Source of the DNA: Diphasiastrum complanatum
Lineage: Eukaryota > Streptophyta > Lycopodiopsida > Lycopodiales > Lycopodiaceae
Length of the DNA stretch: 64,000 nucleotides
NCBI GenBank assembly: GCA_029204225.1
Contig: CM055095.1
Span: 65,782,250-65,846,249, forward strand
Direction: 5' to 3'
Under the pieces are notes generated by a model. That model made no database searches. It was not told the origin of the DNA and worked only from the letters and a program-made list of their open reading frames with translations. The position numbers and the translations under genes were made by a program. This document shows, in pieces, positions 49,879-60,367 of this stretch (the first letter of the stretch is position 1; each line of letters starts with the position of its first letter).

Positions 49879-51040
49879 CTAAAACTTTTCATGGCATCAA
49901 ATCTATTGGCTGATTTTGACGAATCCCCAAGATACTCGGCCAGAGCTACCCAAGAGCACTTCTCACCTTAGACCGAGGAGGTCTCTGGGAAGATGAAATG
50001 AACGAAGACTGAGAGATGAGAAATGCTAGTTAGGAGTGACAAGCAAGAACTGTGTAAGCCTCATGGTGATCCTGGAAGATGGAATGACCATGTAGGAACT
50101 AGTATTTTTAGGCAAAGTAATAAATGCAAGTAGACCCCTCTTAAAGAAAGTAGAGTGAGCTACCTTTTGATGGTGACTACTAGTGGAGAGCATTATTCCA
50201 CTTGTAATTTGTGTAATGTGGAGATGCCACTAAAATGCCACCTAAGGAGCTCTCTTGCTTATTTAAGAGACTCCCTCTTTGTGAAGAGGAGCTTCTTGTG
50301 TATTGTATCAACTCCATGCTGAAATGAGAAGAGCCTCCACGAGTTAGGTGCATCCATTGATCTCCTTGATCATGCTTGTTTCTTGAGTGATGCATTCATG
50401 ATCTTGCCCTTCTCTCCTTTGTGTGTGGTCATGGATCGTAGAGTGGATTAGATTTCCTGCTTTCCTAGAGTGGATTAGTTTTCTTTTCTTGTTTGTGGAT
50501 TAATGTAGGAATCAACATTCTGGTAAACTAAGTAGGCTAGAAATGTGGCATAAATCTTGCATATTCTCCAACATTCTAGTTCTTGATGTTCTTGGGATGT
50601 CCAAGAATCAAAAGACTGGTTGGTTTCTTGATTCTTGGACTTCCAAAATGTTGTAGATTAGTTTTTTGTTTAAGTTTTGTGGATTAATGCAGGTGTAGCT
50701 TAGTTTTAGAATGTTTAGGATCTGATTTCAGTTCATTTTCAGAGTAGGTAGCTGTAGAAACTGTTGAATGTTCATTTGGGCTGCATGCTGATCTGTAAAT
50801 GAATGTTCATGGCTTGTATCTCTGTTTGAGTGTGAGTGCTTTCAAGAGAGAACGACCTTGAGTGTCCTCTGACAGGCAAGACAAAATACTACAAAGATAA
50901 TCAGTCCGTTTCTGCCTGGCTTGGGCATTGTAACAAATAAGAAAATAGCCAATTAATGCGCAAACGAGCCTGGTAACAGGCAGAAAATGGTTCTGAAACT
51001 AAGAAGAAGCAAAGAACCAATAAACGGATCCTCCCAAGCA
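49879..51040. mobile_element. Insertion splitting gypsy RT, probably an LTR
   Basis: RT homology stops after ILDWLA and resumes at TKSFVGLCNFYRRFIEAF, two points adjacent in intact gypsy RT. The inserted ~1.15 kb has no coding motif. It has an LTR-like TATA region (CTTATTTAAGAG near 50258), and ends in CTGGTAACAGGCAG near 50971-50984, which faintly resembles a PBS. Target duplication was not identified. Confidence 0.5.
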
Positions 51041-51044
51041 GAGG

Positions 51045-53112
51045 ATCGAAAAACAAAATCTTTTGTAGGGCTATGTAATTTTTACAGGAGATTCATTGAG
51101 GCATTTACCAAAATTGTGGCACCATTGTTGGAGCAGACAAAGACTCATCTAAAGATGACATGGACACCGGAATGTGAAGCAGCGTTCACTAAAGCGACAA
51201 ATCACTCAAGAACCCATTCTTGCTCTACCGGACTTTAGCAAACGTTTCAAAATACATACAGATGCGTCAAACTTTGCTATTGGGGCCGTGTTGATGCAAG
51301 AGGAAAAACCAGTTGCATATTTTTTAAAGAAATTGAGTGATGTAGAGCGACGATGGCCGACTCATGAAAAAGAAATGGTTGTGGTCGTATAAGCAGTGGA
51401 GCATTGGAGACATTATGTGGCATGAAAGCCTTTTAAGGCGTTCACTGACAACGTATCACTCAAGTACTTCTCATCCCAAGGTATGCTCATGCCAAAGCAG
51501 ATGCAATGGCAAAACCATGTCTCGAAATTCAATATAGACATCCTACATACGGCGGGAAAGAATAATGTGGTAGCAGATGTACTCGGTAGACAAGAGCACT
51601 TGATGGCAACGGTATCAACTCAGGTGACTAGTCTACTCCAAGAAATAAAAGAGAAATATGGTGCTGATGCGTTGGTTAAGGACTTAATGATCGAATTACA
51701 GCCGGGAAAGCCTTGTAAACATTTCACTTGGAAAGATCAAATGGTTGTTTATAAGCAACGCAGAGTATACATCCCAGACAACACCAACTTGAGGAAGAAA
51801 ATCTTGAGGGAGCATCATGACGTACTAGCCGCCGGATATCCAGGGGTGAATGACATGTATGGACTTCTCAAGAGGGGCTTTTATTGGCCAGATATGTGGG
51901 CAGGCGTTGAATCCTACGTGCAAACTTGTCCTACATGTCAACAAGTGAAGGTGGAATCGCTAGCCCTAGCAGGACTACTCCAGCCATTACCAATAACATC
52001 ATACCCTTGGGACTTAGTGAGCATGAATTTTATTGTTCAGCTACCATGTTGCCAGGGTTTCGATTCGATTTATGTAGTGGTTGACCGTTTTTCAAAACAA
52101 GCTCACCTTGTACCAACTAAGAGTTCAGTGACAGCCGAAGAAGTGGCAAGGTTATTTTTCAAATGTGTCTTCAAATACCATGGCCTGCCTAGAACGATTA
52201 TTTCTGACCGAGACACCAAGTTTGTAGGAAAGTTTTGGACTTGTCTATTTCACCTCATGGGAACTAGACTGAATTTGAAGACTGCTTATCACCCTCAGAC
52301 AAATGGGCAAACTGAACGAGTCAATCGACAAATTGAACAATATTTACGAAATTATATCGCTTGGGACCAATCTGATTGTGTTAGCTATTTGGATATCCTC
52401 GAGTTCACACATAACAACCAAGTGAACAGATCTACTGGAAAGGAACCCTTCGAGATAAGCGATGGTCGGCTACCGATTGTTCCGAGCTCTTTTCTTATAG
52501 GCGTGCAAGAAACTCCGGTACCCACTGTGGAGGAATTCATCAATGAGTGGCACACAAAGCTGACAGAGGTGAAGGCATTTAGAGCAATCACAATGACGCA
52601 TGGCAGCTGACGTAAATCCACATCGACGAGAACTGAAATTTAAGGAAGGTGATCAAGTGTGGCTGAACACTAAAAATATCGCGTTACCAAAAGGCTTATC
52701 TCACAAGTTCGTTTGACCTTATGCTCGGCCATATTATGTCACAAAGAAGATCAACCCAGTGGCTTATTGATTGGCCCTGCCATCCGGCTTGGATATACAC
52801 AATGTGTTTCATATCCATTACTCAAATGGTACAAACCAGATGAGCGATTTGATCGACACCACAAACTCCGTCACCCACCAACGACACTTGAGGATACAAA
52901 GAGACAGCTTATACCAGATCAAATATTGGCACATAGAAAGTCTAGTGAAGTGGCTACGGGCTCCACTCATTGAGGCTTCTTGGGAGTACGAAGACAAACT
53001 TAAGGTGGGAGCTCCTAAAGTACTGACAAATTACCTGCAAAAAAATCAACGCAATAGCCATTTTCCCAGATTGGCACACAATGCACTACCTGGCGGCATG
53101 TCTCCTGTATGA
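51045..53112 (+). pseudogene. Ty3/gypsy Pol: RT end, RNase H, integrase and C-terminal tail
   Basis: RT/RNase H: FVGLCNFYRRFIEAFTKIVA, then after a frame break PILALPDFSKRFKIHTDASN, KKLSDVERRWPTHEKEM; two stops follow near 51390. The long frame 51483-52610 holds RNase H end (VVADVLGRQ), the HHCC zinc domain (HHDVLAAGYPGVNDMYGLL, CPTCQQVK) and the integrase core: SMNFIVQLP (first catalytic Asp replaced by Asn), IISDRDTKFVGKFW, and NGQTERVNRQIEQYLRN. After 52610 the GDQVWLNTKNI tail and a chromodomain-like segment (SLVKWLRAPLIEASWEYEDK) follow with stops. Inactive. Confidence 0.92.
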
Positions 53113-53338
53113 ACACTCACGACCACTATGAAGTTCAAGGAACTTCTAGGTATCTTTCTTAAGTTTGTCAATAATCACTTGCAGCTTTACACAAGTTTTA
53201 CGTAAGTGAACTTGATCTACACTTTTCTTGTGCCACTGCCAATGTATTTTTTATTTAAAGTTGTTAAGGCCGGTGAATTAAGCACGTGCCATGCGTCCTA
53301 GGTCTAGTTTGGCCCCGATGAGGACATCAGCTTTTTCA

Positions 53339-53351
53339 AACGAGGGGAGGA
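53339..53351 (+). other. Gypsy polypurine tract
   Basis: AACGAGGGGAGGA is followed directly by TGTTGTAAAG, the LTR start, after the Pol tail in the same orientation. This fits the plus-strand primer site. Confidence 0.75.
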
Positions 53352-53956
53352 TGTTGTAAAGATGACTCAGGTGCACCAAGGTGTCCTGTAAGGCTCTAAG
53401 GGGTGACACTCCCTAAAGGTCCCAGAGCGAGTTAGGAAGTCAAGGACTGAGCCTCCGACCTGTGGTGATTCAGCCAAGTAGCTACAAGTCATGAGCTAGC
53501 TCTGGAGCTCGAGTCATGGCCTAGTCAGGAGCCAAGTTGATTCTGCCGCTGGGATGGGTCCCGGGACCCATGTTTGGGAGCCAGATTGATTCTACCAGGC
53601 TTGCCAGGCTTAATCATCAAAATAAAAACTATGTCCAAAAAAGCGTGGCTTTACCATAAAGCACTATATTCCAAGACAGAGGGGGCGCGCCGAATCACAC
53701 CAGAACTATAGGAGGAGTCCGACAGACAGAAACTTGGGCAGCTCAACCAACGCCATGAATCCAGTCGCCAGGTCTCAGCTCCCTCTACCAGCGCGAGCCA
53801 GGCACTATGCCCAGCATGTGTTGGTGGCCCCGAGACCAGTCAGTCTATGTATGAATGTAACCTCTTCCAAATTCAATAAAGTTGATCCTTGGGGATGATT
53901 ACCATTTCGGTTTCGCCTCCGGGACTGGTCCAAGTGGAAGGACCCTTACTACAACC
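53352..53956 (+). mobile_element. 3' LTR of the gypsy element, ~605 bp
   Basis: Starts TGTTGTA after the PPT and ends near TACTACAAC, the imperfect inverted complement. A polyadenylation-like AATAAAG is near 53873-53879. No 5' LTR copy is in the expected place upstream of 48.5 kb, consistent with the rearranged 5' half. Confidence 0.65.
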
Positions 53957-54338
53957 TTTTTGTGTCGTTGCGCCTGAGGGTCCATGTCACCGACGTGTGG
54001 CTCACTGCTATGCCATTTGGTCAATTTGGCGACCACTATGCCTTGGATTTCATGTGTGGCTTGTCTTTGCCTTTGGTTACCTTTTGGGGACGGATTCTGA
54101 GTTGGCTTTCGGGTTGGTTGGGATTTCAGTTTTCCTAAGTCTGAATGGTTAAGCTTGTTATGTTTCTAAGTTGGCTTTTACATAAGTGCATGATAGATGA
54201 ATGTTAGACTTAAGCGCGTGTTGGGAAAACTGCTCAACTCCCAGTGCCCTTTGAGACGCCGGCGCAACAAAATCAAACTCTGTTGGTCTTGTCTTATTGT
54301 AGTGTGGTCTTTTTTTATTATACTATGTTCTTTTTTTA

Positions 54339-54837
54339 TTGTGGTATGGTTTTTTTTTTGGGCCCAACATGTGCGAGCAGGTCAAAGCACTTCCCATGCT
54401 TGTGTTTCACCGAGCCAAAGGGGATGCCCCTAAGCTGAAAAGAAAATTAGGACACAAGGTAGACACAACAGCCTTTCCACTATATTCCAATTCGTTGTTT
54501 GACAACAATGGTGGAGAGCTCACAGGAAAAGATGGGAAAGCTGTTCGAGGGGGTGCTAAGAGGTCACCAGCATTTTACAAGTAATTCATTAAACTGTATC
54601 TAGTCATTTTTTTCTAATTTTGTGAATGTGCTGTTTTGTTATGAGTGCCTCAAATGAAGACTAGATGTCCTTGCAAAAACCTTCACAAAGAAAGGAGAAG
54701 GGATCATAGATTTGTTTGCTGGTGTCGGAGGCCTTGCAAGAGTGGCAAGAAAAAGCGAACGACCATGTTGTTGTGTGGAGGGTGATGCTTTTAAAATTAG
54801 TGTATTGCAGAAATTTGAAAGACTTGCACAACTTTGA
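54339..54837 (+). pseudogene. DNA-methyltransferase-like gene fragment, two exons (copy B)
   Basis: Exon 1 ends RGGAKRSPAFYK at 54580 with donor GTAATT; the 79-bp intron 54581-54659 ends in AG; exon 2 continues in phase with LDVLAKTFTKKGEGIIDLFA and GVGGLARVARKSERPCCCVE, then GD and a TGA at 54835-54837. Motif I is DLFAGVGG, followed by the acidic E-x-D. It aligns with copy A through RGG..KS..F and KG...DLFxGxG. Exon 1 probably begins at an AG acceptor near 54377. The catalytic SPPY/DPPY part is not seen. Whether this is host or transposon cargo is open. Confidence 0.5.
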
Positions 54838-54959
54838 TAATTAGCGAGAAATATGGTCATATACTAACATACTTCCGAGCTATAGTAAAAAAGTTACGGC
54901 AAGTCAAAGAGATTAGTTAAAAATAGTGTAATAATATTTTAATAGTACAAAAGGGATTT

Positions 54960-57900
54960 TTCCACGAATTCTTATAAGGCCCTTTTGGAGCTCAGTACTC
55001 CTCTGGATGCTACTGATAGAGGGAAAGCAGCACCATCAAAAACTTGTCGATTCTCAATGTCATCCAAATTTGCCAAAGTACGGAAAGCTTGCACAAATGC
55101 CAGAAAGCCAATAAGGAGTGATCCTGAATTTGTGAGTCCCCCAGCAAAATGGCATAAAGCGTAAGCAAAAAGGGGAAAGCCAACGACTAAGGAGATCGCC
55201 ACCTCCAACCATAGATCCATGCGGCAATGATAAAACAGGTGCTCAGTAGTCTCCTCCTCCAGTTGACATACATGGCAAAGGAAAGGCCATTTAGCCAACA
55301 AAGGAAGGGACTTGGTTGTTAGGCGGTAAACAAAGAAGCGAAACATGCCAATCATGAGAGCATGGATAGTAGAGAGCCTCTTATGCCAGAGCGAGGGGGC
55401 ATCAGAGGAGGACCAATGGGAGTTGAAGAAGGACGAATACTGTGAAGGATAGTGACGAAGATGAGTGGCATAATAACCAAGGAAGGGGTAAGTGGATGAT
55501 CCCAGCAGTCCATAGAGACAAGGCGGAGTGCAACATGGAGACCATGGGAAGAAAAGGTGGCAAGGTCAATAAGAGAGCGCTCATTGGTGGTGAGGACAGA
55601 AGAATGATAGGGGGGAACCAGGACCAACTGAGAAAGCACAGTTAGTCTCTTTCATCCAAGGCAAGAGAGAGGCGGGGGTGGGAAGAAAAAAGGGGAGAAG
55701 AGACAACGGAAAGAGAGAAGAGGTCCAAATATACTCAGCAGGAGAAAGAAGACCACGGTCAAACCAAGAAAGGAGATGGCGAAAATCTATGAAGGTCACT
55801 AGCAAGATGGCGAAGGACCAAAGGCCCCTTAAAGTGAAAAGAGTAGCCAAAGGTGAGCAACTGGAAAAAGGAAGGGGCAAACCGTAGCAGCGGAAGGACA
55901 GCTACGAAGAAAGCCAAGAAGGTCACGAAAAGGTAGTGCAAGTGCTGAGAAGGGAGGAGAGCGAAAAGACAACGATGGAAAAGGTACTTATTCTTGAGAG
56001 CAAGGTCCGGAATACCAAGACCACCATCAAGCGGAGAGGCTGTATAGACCGACCAGGATAAAAGCGAGCACTTCCCGGACCTAGAGAAAACGGAGGAGAA
56101 TGGAATTGTGGAGGACACGAATAGCAGCAGAAAGAGAAGGAAAAAAGATTGAATAGGGCGACAAAATGTGATGATGAACGACCAGAACCCGCGACGTGAA
56201 GCACATAAAATGGTATTTCCACATGGCTAACTTACGAACAAAGGACTAAAGGAACCATTAAGAGCATTGCCTGGAGGAAAGATACAATTTAAAGGGTGCC
56301 CCAAGCAAGTGGGCGACTATACTGTGGGCCACCACCCGGATGCCCAAGGAGAGAACCCAAGCAGGCGTATGATTGGCGATCATGTGAAGCTCAGATTGTC
56401 CCTTATTCACAAGGGAAGGGGACCAGTAGGAAAACTCAGAAAAAACATGCAGAAGGTATTTAACATCAGGTTTAGAAAGAAGAGTAACAAAGTTGGTGGG
56501 AAAGAGAGCCAAGGGGTGAAAGGACAGGTTGAATAAGATGAAGAGAAGATGCCCTATGGAGAGCATGAGAAAGTGGCTTAGTAGCGATGGCAAAGAGCAA
56601 AGGGAAAAATGGATGAATGTTTTTTTTTTTTTAAGTGATCAGAGCGGCAACCATTAAACAAGAGCATGGAGGAAGAGGAGTAAAGGGCCTGAAAAAAAGT
56701 GCAAAAGGAGAAGGGAAGGCCAAGGCACAACTATAGAGAATGAAGTCTCAACTTATATGATCGAAATCTTTGTCAAAGTCAAGGCAAAGAACCAAGAGGG
56801 AGTGGAGGAAGCCGAAAGAAAATCAACCACGGCCCAAATATTAAGGATAAAATCCATAATATTTCGACCCTTAACAAATTTAAACTACTCAGAAGAGAGG
56901 ACAGAGCCTAGGAGAGGAGAAAGATGGGCAGCCATAGCCTTGGCCAAAATTTTATAAGAAGTATTAAGCATAATAAAAGGATGAAAGTCCCCTAGCCGAG
57001 AGGGAAGGAGAATTTTGGAATGAGCTTAATCATCCCCTCATAAACAAATAACATAAGGGAACCAAAAGAGAGAGCAAAGCAAGATAACTGGAGAAGGGCA
57101 GGCCCTAAAAGGGGTCAAAATTTGATTAAAAAAACTCAGGAATGACAGGGCCAAGAGTTTTCCCAAGCGGGAGATAAAGGAGGGCTTGATGCAATTCGTG
57201 AAGGGTAAAAGGAGCATCCAACAAAGCTACATCACCAGAGGAGACCGAGCGTCCTGAGGCACAAAAGGCAGGCAACTTATCATGATCAGATAGAGCAGAA
57301 GAAGAAAAGCTTTGAAACCATGAAACAAACACCCAAACCATAGAAGGAGAATTAGAAAACGTGGAAGTGTCATTCGAAATGGAATCGGCAAAAGAAATAG
57401 AGCACCTAGAGCGAAGAATATAGAAAAAAAAAGGAGGTAGGAAGGTCACCTTGACTAAGCCAAAGGAGCTTAGAGCGAAGCATAAGACCAACCGCAGTAT
57501 GAGAATCCAAACGATGAAGGGTAACAAACCTGGGAATGAAACTCTAGGTCAGCAAAAAGCTGAAGGTCAGAGGCCAGGCAACAGGGCTCAGCTATACACA
57601 TAAGAAAAAAAGTGGCGAAAAGCTTAGCTCTTGCCAACGCGTGACGCTTAGACTGACCGAGAGAGCGAAGAAGAGCAACACTATCCTGGAGCTTAGAGTG
57701 CAGGGGAGAGTCGGAGACAACGAGATAGGTAAGCGAAGAAAGGACAGAAGGAGAGGAGATGAGAGGAGAGATGAGTTCATGATATAAGAAACATAGAAGG
57801 CGAGGAGGACAACTGAAGAAAATCACATTTGAGCTGAACCAATCTATGATCTGAAAGGATAGTGAAGTTGTGGGTTTCAGAGGAATGGATATGAATCCAG

Positions 57901-58280
57901 GACCCAACAGTAGAAACATAGAAATGGTCAAGCCTTGCCAAGCGAAAGGAAGGGCCAAGGCGACAACTGGTCCAAGTATGGTGAGAAAGGCCATGTAGAA
58001 TGTGATGAACATCAAGCAAGGAGTGAGAGGACTAGAAAAGGGACCAGACAACAAGTTCAACAGAGGAAATAGAATGAGGACCATCTGCAGGACCAAGATA
58101 CATATTAAAATCACCAAGGACAATGAGCCGATCAGCAGAGATACAAGGAAAGATGATACCAGAAGTCAGTCCGGTCCACAACCGTGTTAGGAGCACATAG
58201 GTTTATAACTAAGAAGGTGAAGCCAAGTTTACAAAGGTTCAGAAGCACCCATTTGCCAACAAGACAACGAGACTAGAAAG
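54960..58280 (-). pseudogene. L1-type LINE: endonuclease, RT and zf-RVT
   Basis: Endonuclease near 58250-57780: FLVINLCAPN, FWYHLSLYL, LIVLGDFNMYLGPADG, RLARLDHFYVS and the catalytic SDHRLVQL. RT: PFTLHELHQALLYLPLGKTL, a shifted-frame LNTSYKILAKAMAAHLSPLL with KGRNIMDFIL, then HVFSEFSYWSPSLVNK and AHLLGAPF. The FADD box position reads LFPTNFVTLL. C-terminal GGLGIPDLALKNKYLFH and the zf-RVT cysteines (CHVCQLEEETTEHLFYHC) end it. Frameshifts occur throughout. The 5' end is cut near 58280 by copia-derived DNA. Confidence 0.9.
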
Positions 58281-58299
58281 TACATGCCAATCACGTGAA

Positions 58300-58431
58300 A
58301 CCTTCTGCACCTGTAACAACGTCATACAATTCTTTAGCCATTAGTACAGTTTTCATCTTAAATTTCCACATATGGTAATTGGCTCCATCAAGTTTGTCCA
58401 TGATGGGACTGGCTTTTCCTTGAGAATCCAT
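58300..58431 (-). pseudogene. Copia Gag N-terminus (second copy of the 30-kb family)
   Basis: The start ATG (58431-58429) and first ~40 codons (MDSQGKASPIMDKLDGANYH and on) match the 31.7-kb Gag nearly codon for codon. Homology ends near 58300, where LINE sequence begins. Confidence 0.88.
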
Positions 58432-58574
58432 GTGAAAGATTAGTCTAAGTGATAGGAAAAACTATTAGTGACTTAAGTACAAAAATCTGGCACTAAGTTA
58501 TAGAACAAGAATACAATTACTCTATCGGCTAGTAGAGTCTTGTACTGTGGAAGCTTATCAGGCTACAAAAATAT

Positions 58575-58587
58575 AGCTCTGATACCA
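58575..58587 (-). other. Copia primer-binding site
   Basis: Minus strand TGGTATCAGAGCT directly follows the LTR end CCAACA, as in the 31.57-kb copy. Confidence 0.9.
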
Positions 58588-59791
58588 TGTTGGAGAAAGA
58601 GAGTGTGTGAGTGTGAGGAACGGAAATAGCTCAAAAAGAAAACGAACACGAAAAAAAAGCGAACTCGAAACTCGAACAAGAAACGAACTCGAACAGAAAG
58701 TGTTCGTGCGCAGCGGAATGAGCTATATTACTCTTTCCCTAAGCATGACTACGCCTATCAGAAACAAACTTAACATTAGTGATGGAAATCACGGTTGTTC
58801 TGATTACGTAGCCAAACATTAATAAAACACCAGAAGATTAATTTGTCGCGAACAACTAGACAAATTATATATCGCGAATGATTTGCGAAGAGCTAGACTG
58901 AGCTCGACTGATAATCAGTTGCGAATGATTCGCGAAAGACAAGACTAAATATTAGTCGTCAACAACTAGACTAATAATAACTTGCTAAGAACAGATTACC
59001 AGATTGAGCAACAAGAGAGTCAGACAGAATGAAGAAAAGCATAGCAATATCGACGCAAAATGTGAACGCAAAACAATAGGGTTGTTATCAGATTAAATAT
59101 ATTAAAATATACATGTCAATAATGCGGTAAAGCACAAGACAATAGCGGGCGAAACCGCGTGCTCTACAAAGCTAATTCAATCTGAAAAAGGAATGAACCT
59201 ATTACTGACAATAAAGAATCAATGTGCAAGGCATCTACTTCGTCTATCTCTGATAAGCTTCTGATGCTATTATATTACACACCCTTCATCATTCGTCACT
59301 GAATACACAAATGGTATTCAATATATATACACAATGTTACAGGTGTGCAGATGAAGAAAGTACAAAGTGGATGTGTTGTCTATAGGAGAACGTGGGTGGC
59401 TACTGTCGTTGTCAAATCCGTTAGCACAGTTGTATGGGATGAGCGTGAAAAGGCCGCGACGTCAGCCTTTGCTGAAATGAACGTTGGTGAAGATGCGAAA
59501 AATGCGTCACTCTAACGGAATGCCTTAGGATTTGATTTACAGGGTGCCTTCGCTTTCCTAGGGCACCTGTGGCATTTTGTAAGGGCAGTGTCGCGTTTTT
59601 CGCCTGTCACAAAACATGTGTAAAAACACAGTGTCGCGTTTTTCGCCTTTTCTTCGTCTGTGAGAATTTACTTGTATTTATGCAGACAGTCGCATTTTAT
59701 TCGTCTGTCTTATTTTAATATAAATATGCAGACTGTGCGACAACGTGAGTAAAGAAATGCATTTAGGAGAGTAGAAGAGATAAATCCAACA
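58588..59791 (-). mobile_element. 5' LTR of a second copia copy, ~1204 bp
   Basis: Ends are TGTTGG and CCAACA, and content is collinear with the 30421-31572 LTR, with divergence. TGTCGCGTTTTTCGCC occurs twice exactly, at 59589-59604 and 59632-59647; the 30-kb copy keeps one intact. TATA-like ATATATATAC lies near 59321. The insertion's other end is lost. Confidence 0.9.
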
Positions 59792-59966
59792 ATTGGAGAG
59801 TAGAAAAAAGAGATGACTGAGGCGGGGAAAAAAAGAAGATATGGATCTATGGGGCCCACAGTAGGAGGAGAAGAAGGATGAGAGGAGAAGGGATTGCAGA
59901 CGGAGGGAGCAGAGAGCAAGCATAGTGGAAGCCAACATGGAGGGAGAGGAGATAGGGACGATGAAG

Positions 59967-60359
59967 CAGTGCTCACGAAAAACCTACAAAGCCTTACAAG
60001 CTCATTTTTAAAATTATATATTCACCTATTAAATTTATAGTTGTAGGTTTTTAAAGCCTACTAATCTAAACGGCTAATACTTTTTTAACCTATTGTAAAA
60101 ACTTGTAGTTTTTAATTTGCTGAAAAAAGATAGTAAGCTTACAAATTACAACTAAGGAGGGCAATGCAGCCTTCAGCCTTCAATGGCCCCCCCTCAGCCT
60201 TCCCCTCCTCGCCTCTCCTCTAGCCGCTAAAACATTGTTATGTAAAGTGTTAAAATTAAAACCAATAGGTTTTTTTATCCCAACTTTGAGACATACTTAC
60301 AAATTTTAAAATTAACAAGTTTTTAAGTCGGTTTAAAAAATGATTTCTCACGAGCCCTG
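59967..60359. mobile_element. hAT-like MITE, ~393 bp
   Basis: The ends are CAGTGCTCACGA and (reverse complement) CAGGGCTCGTGA, similar terminal inverted repeats starting CAG. Flanks CGATGAAG (59959-59966) and GGATGAAG (60360-60367) match at seven of eight bases, the 8-bp target duplication length of hAT elements. The interior is AT-rich with no coding capacity. Confidence 0.7.
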
Positions 60360-60367
60360 GGATGAAG

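Noticed and set aside
53889-54152. 87-codon frame downstream of the gypsy LTR
   Set aside because: It starts inside the LTR and has no motif.
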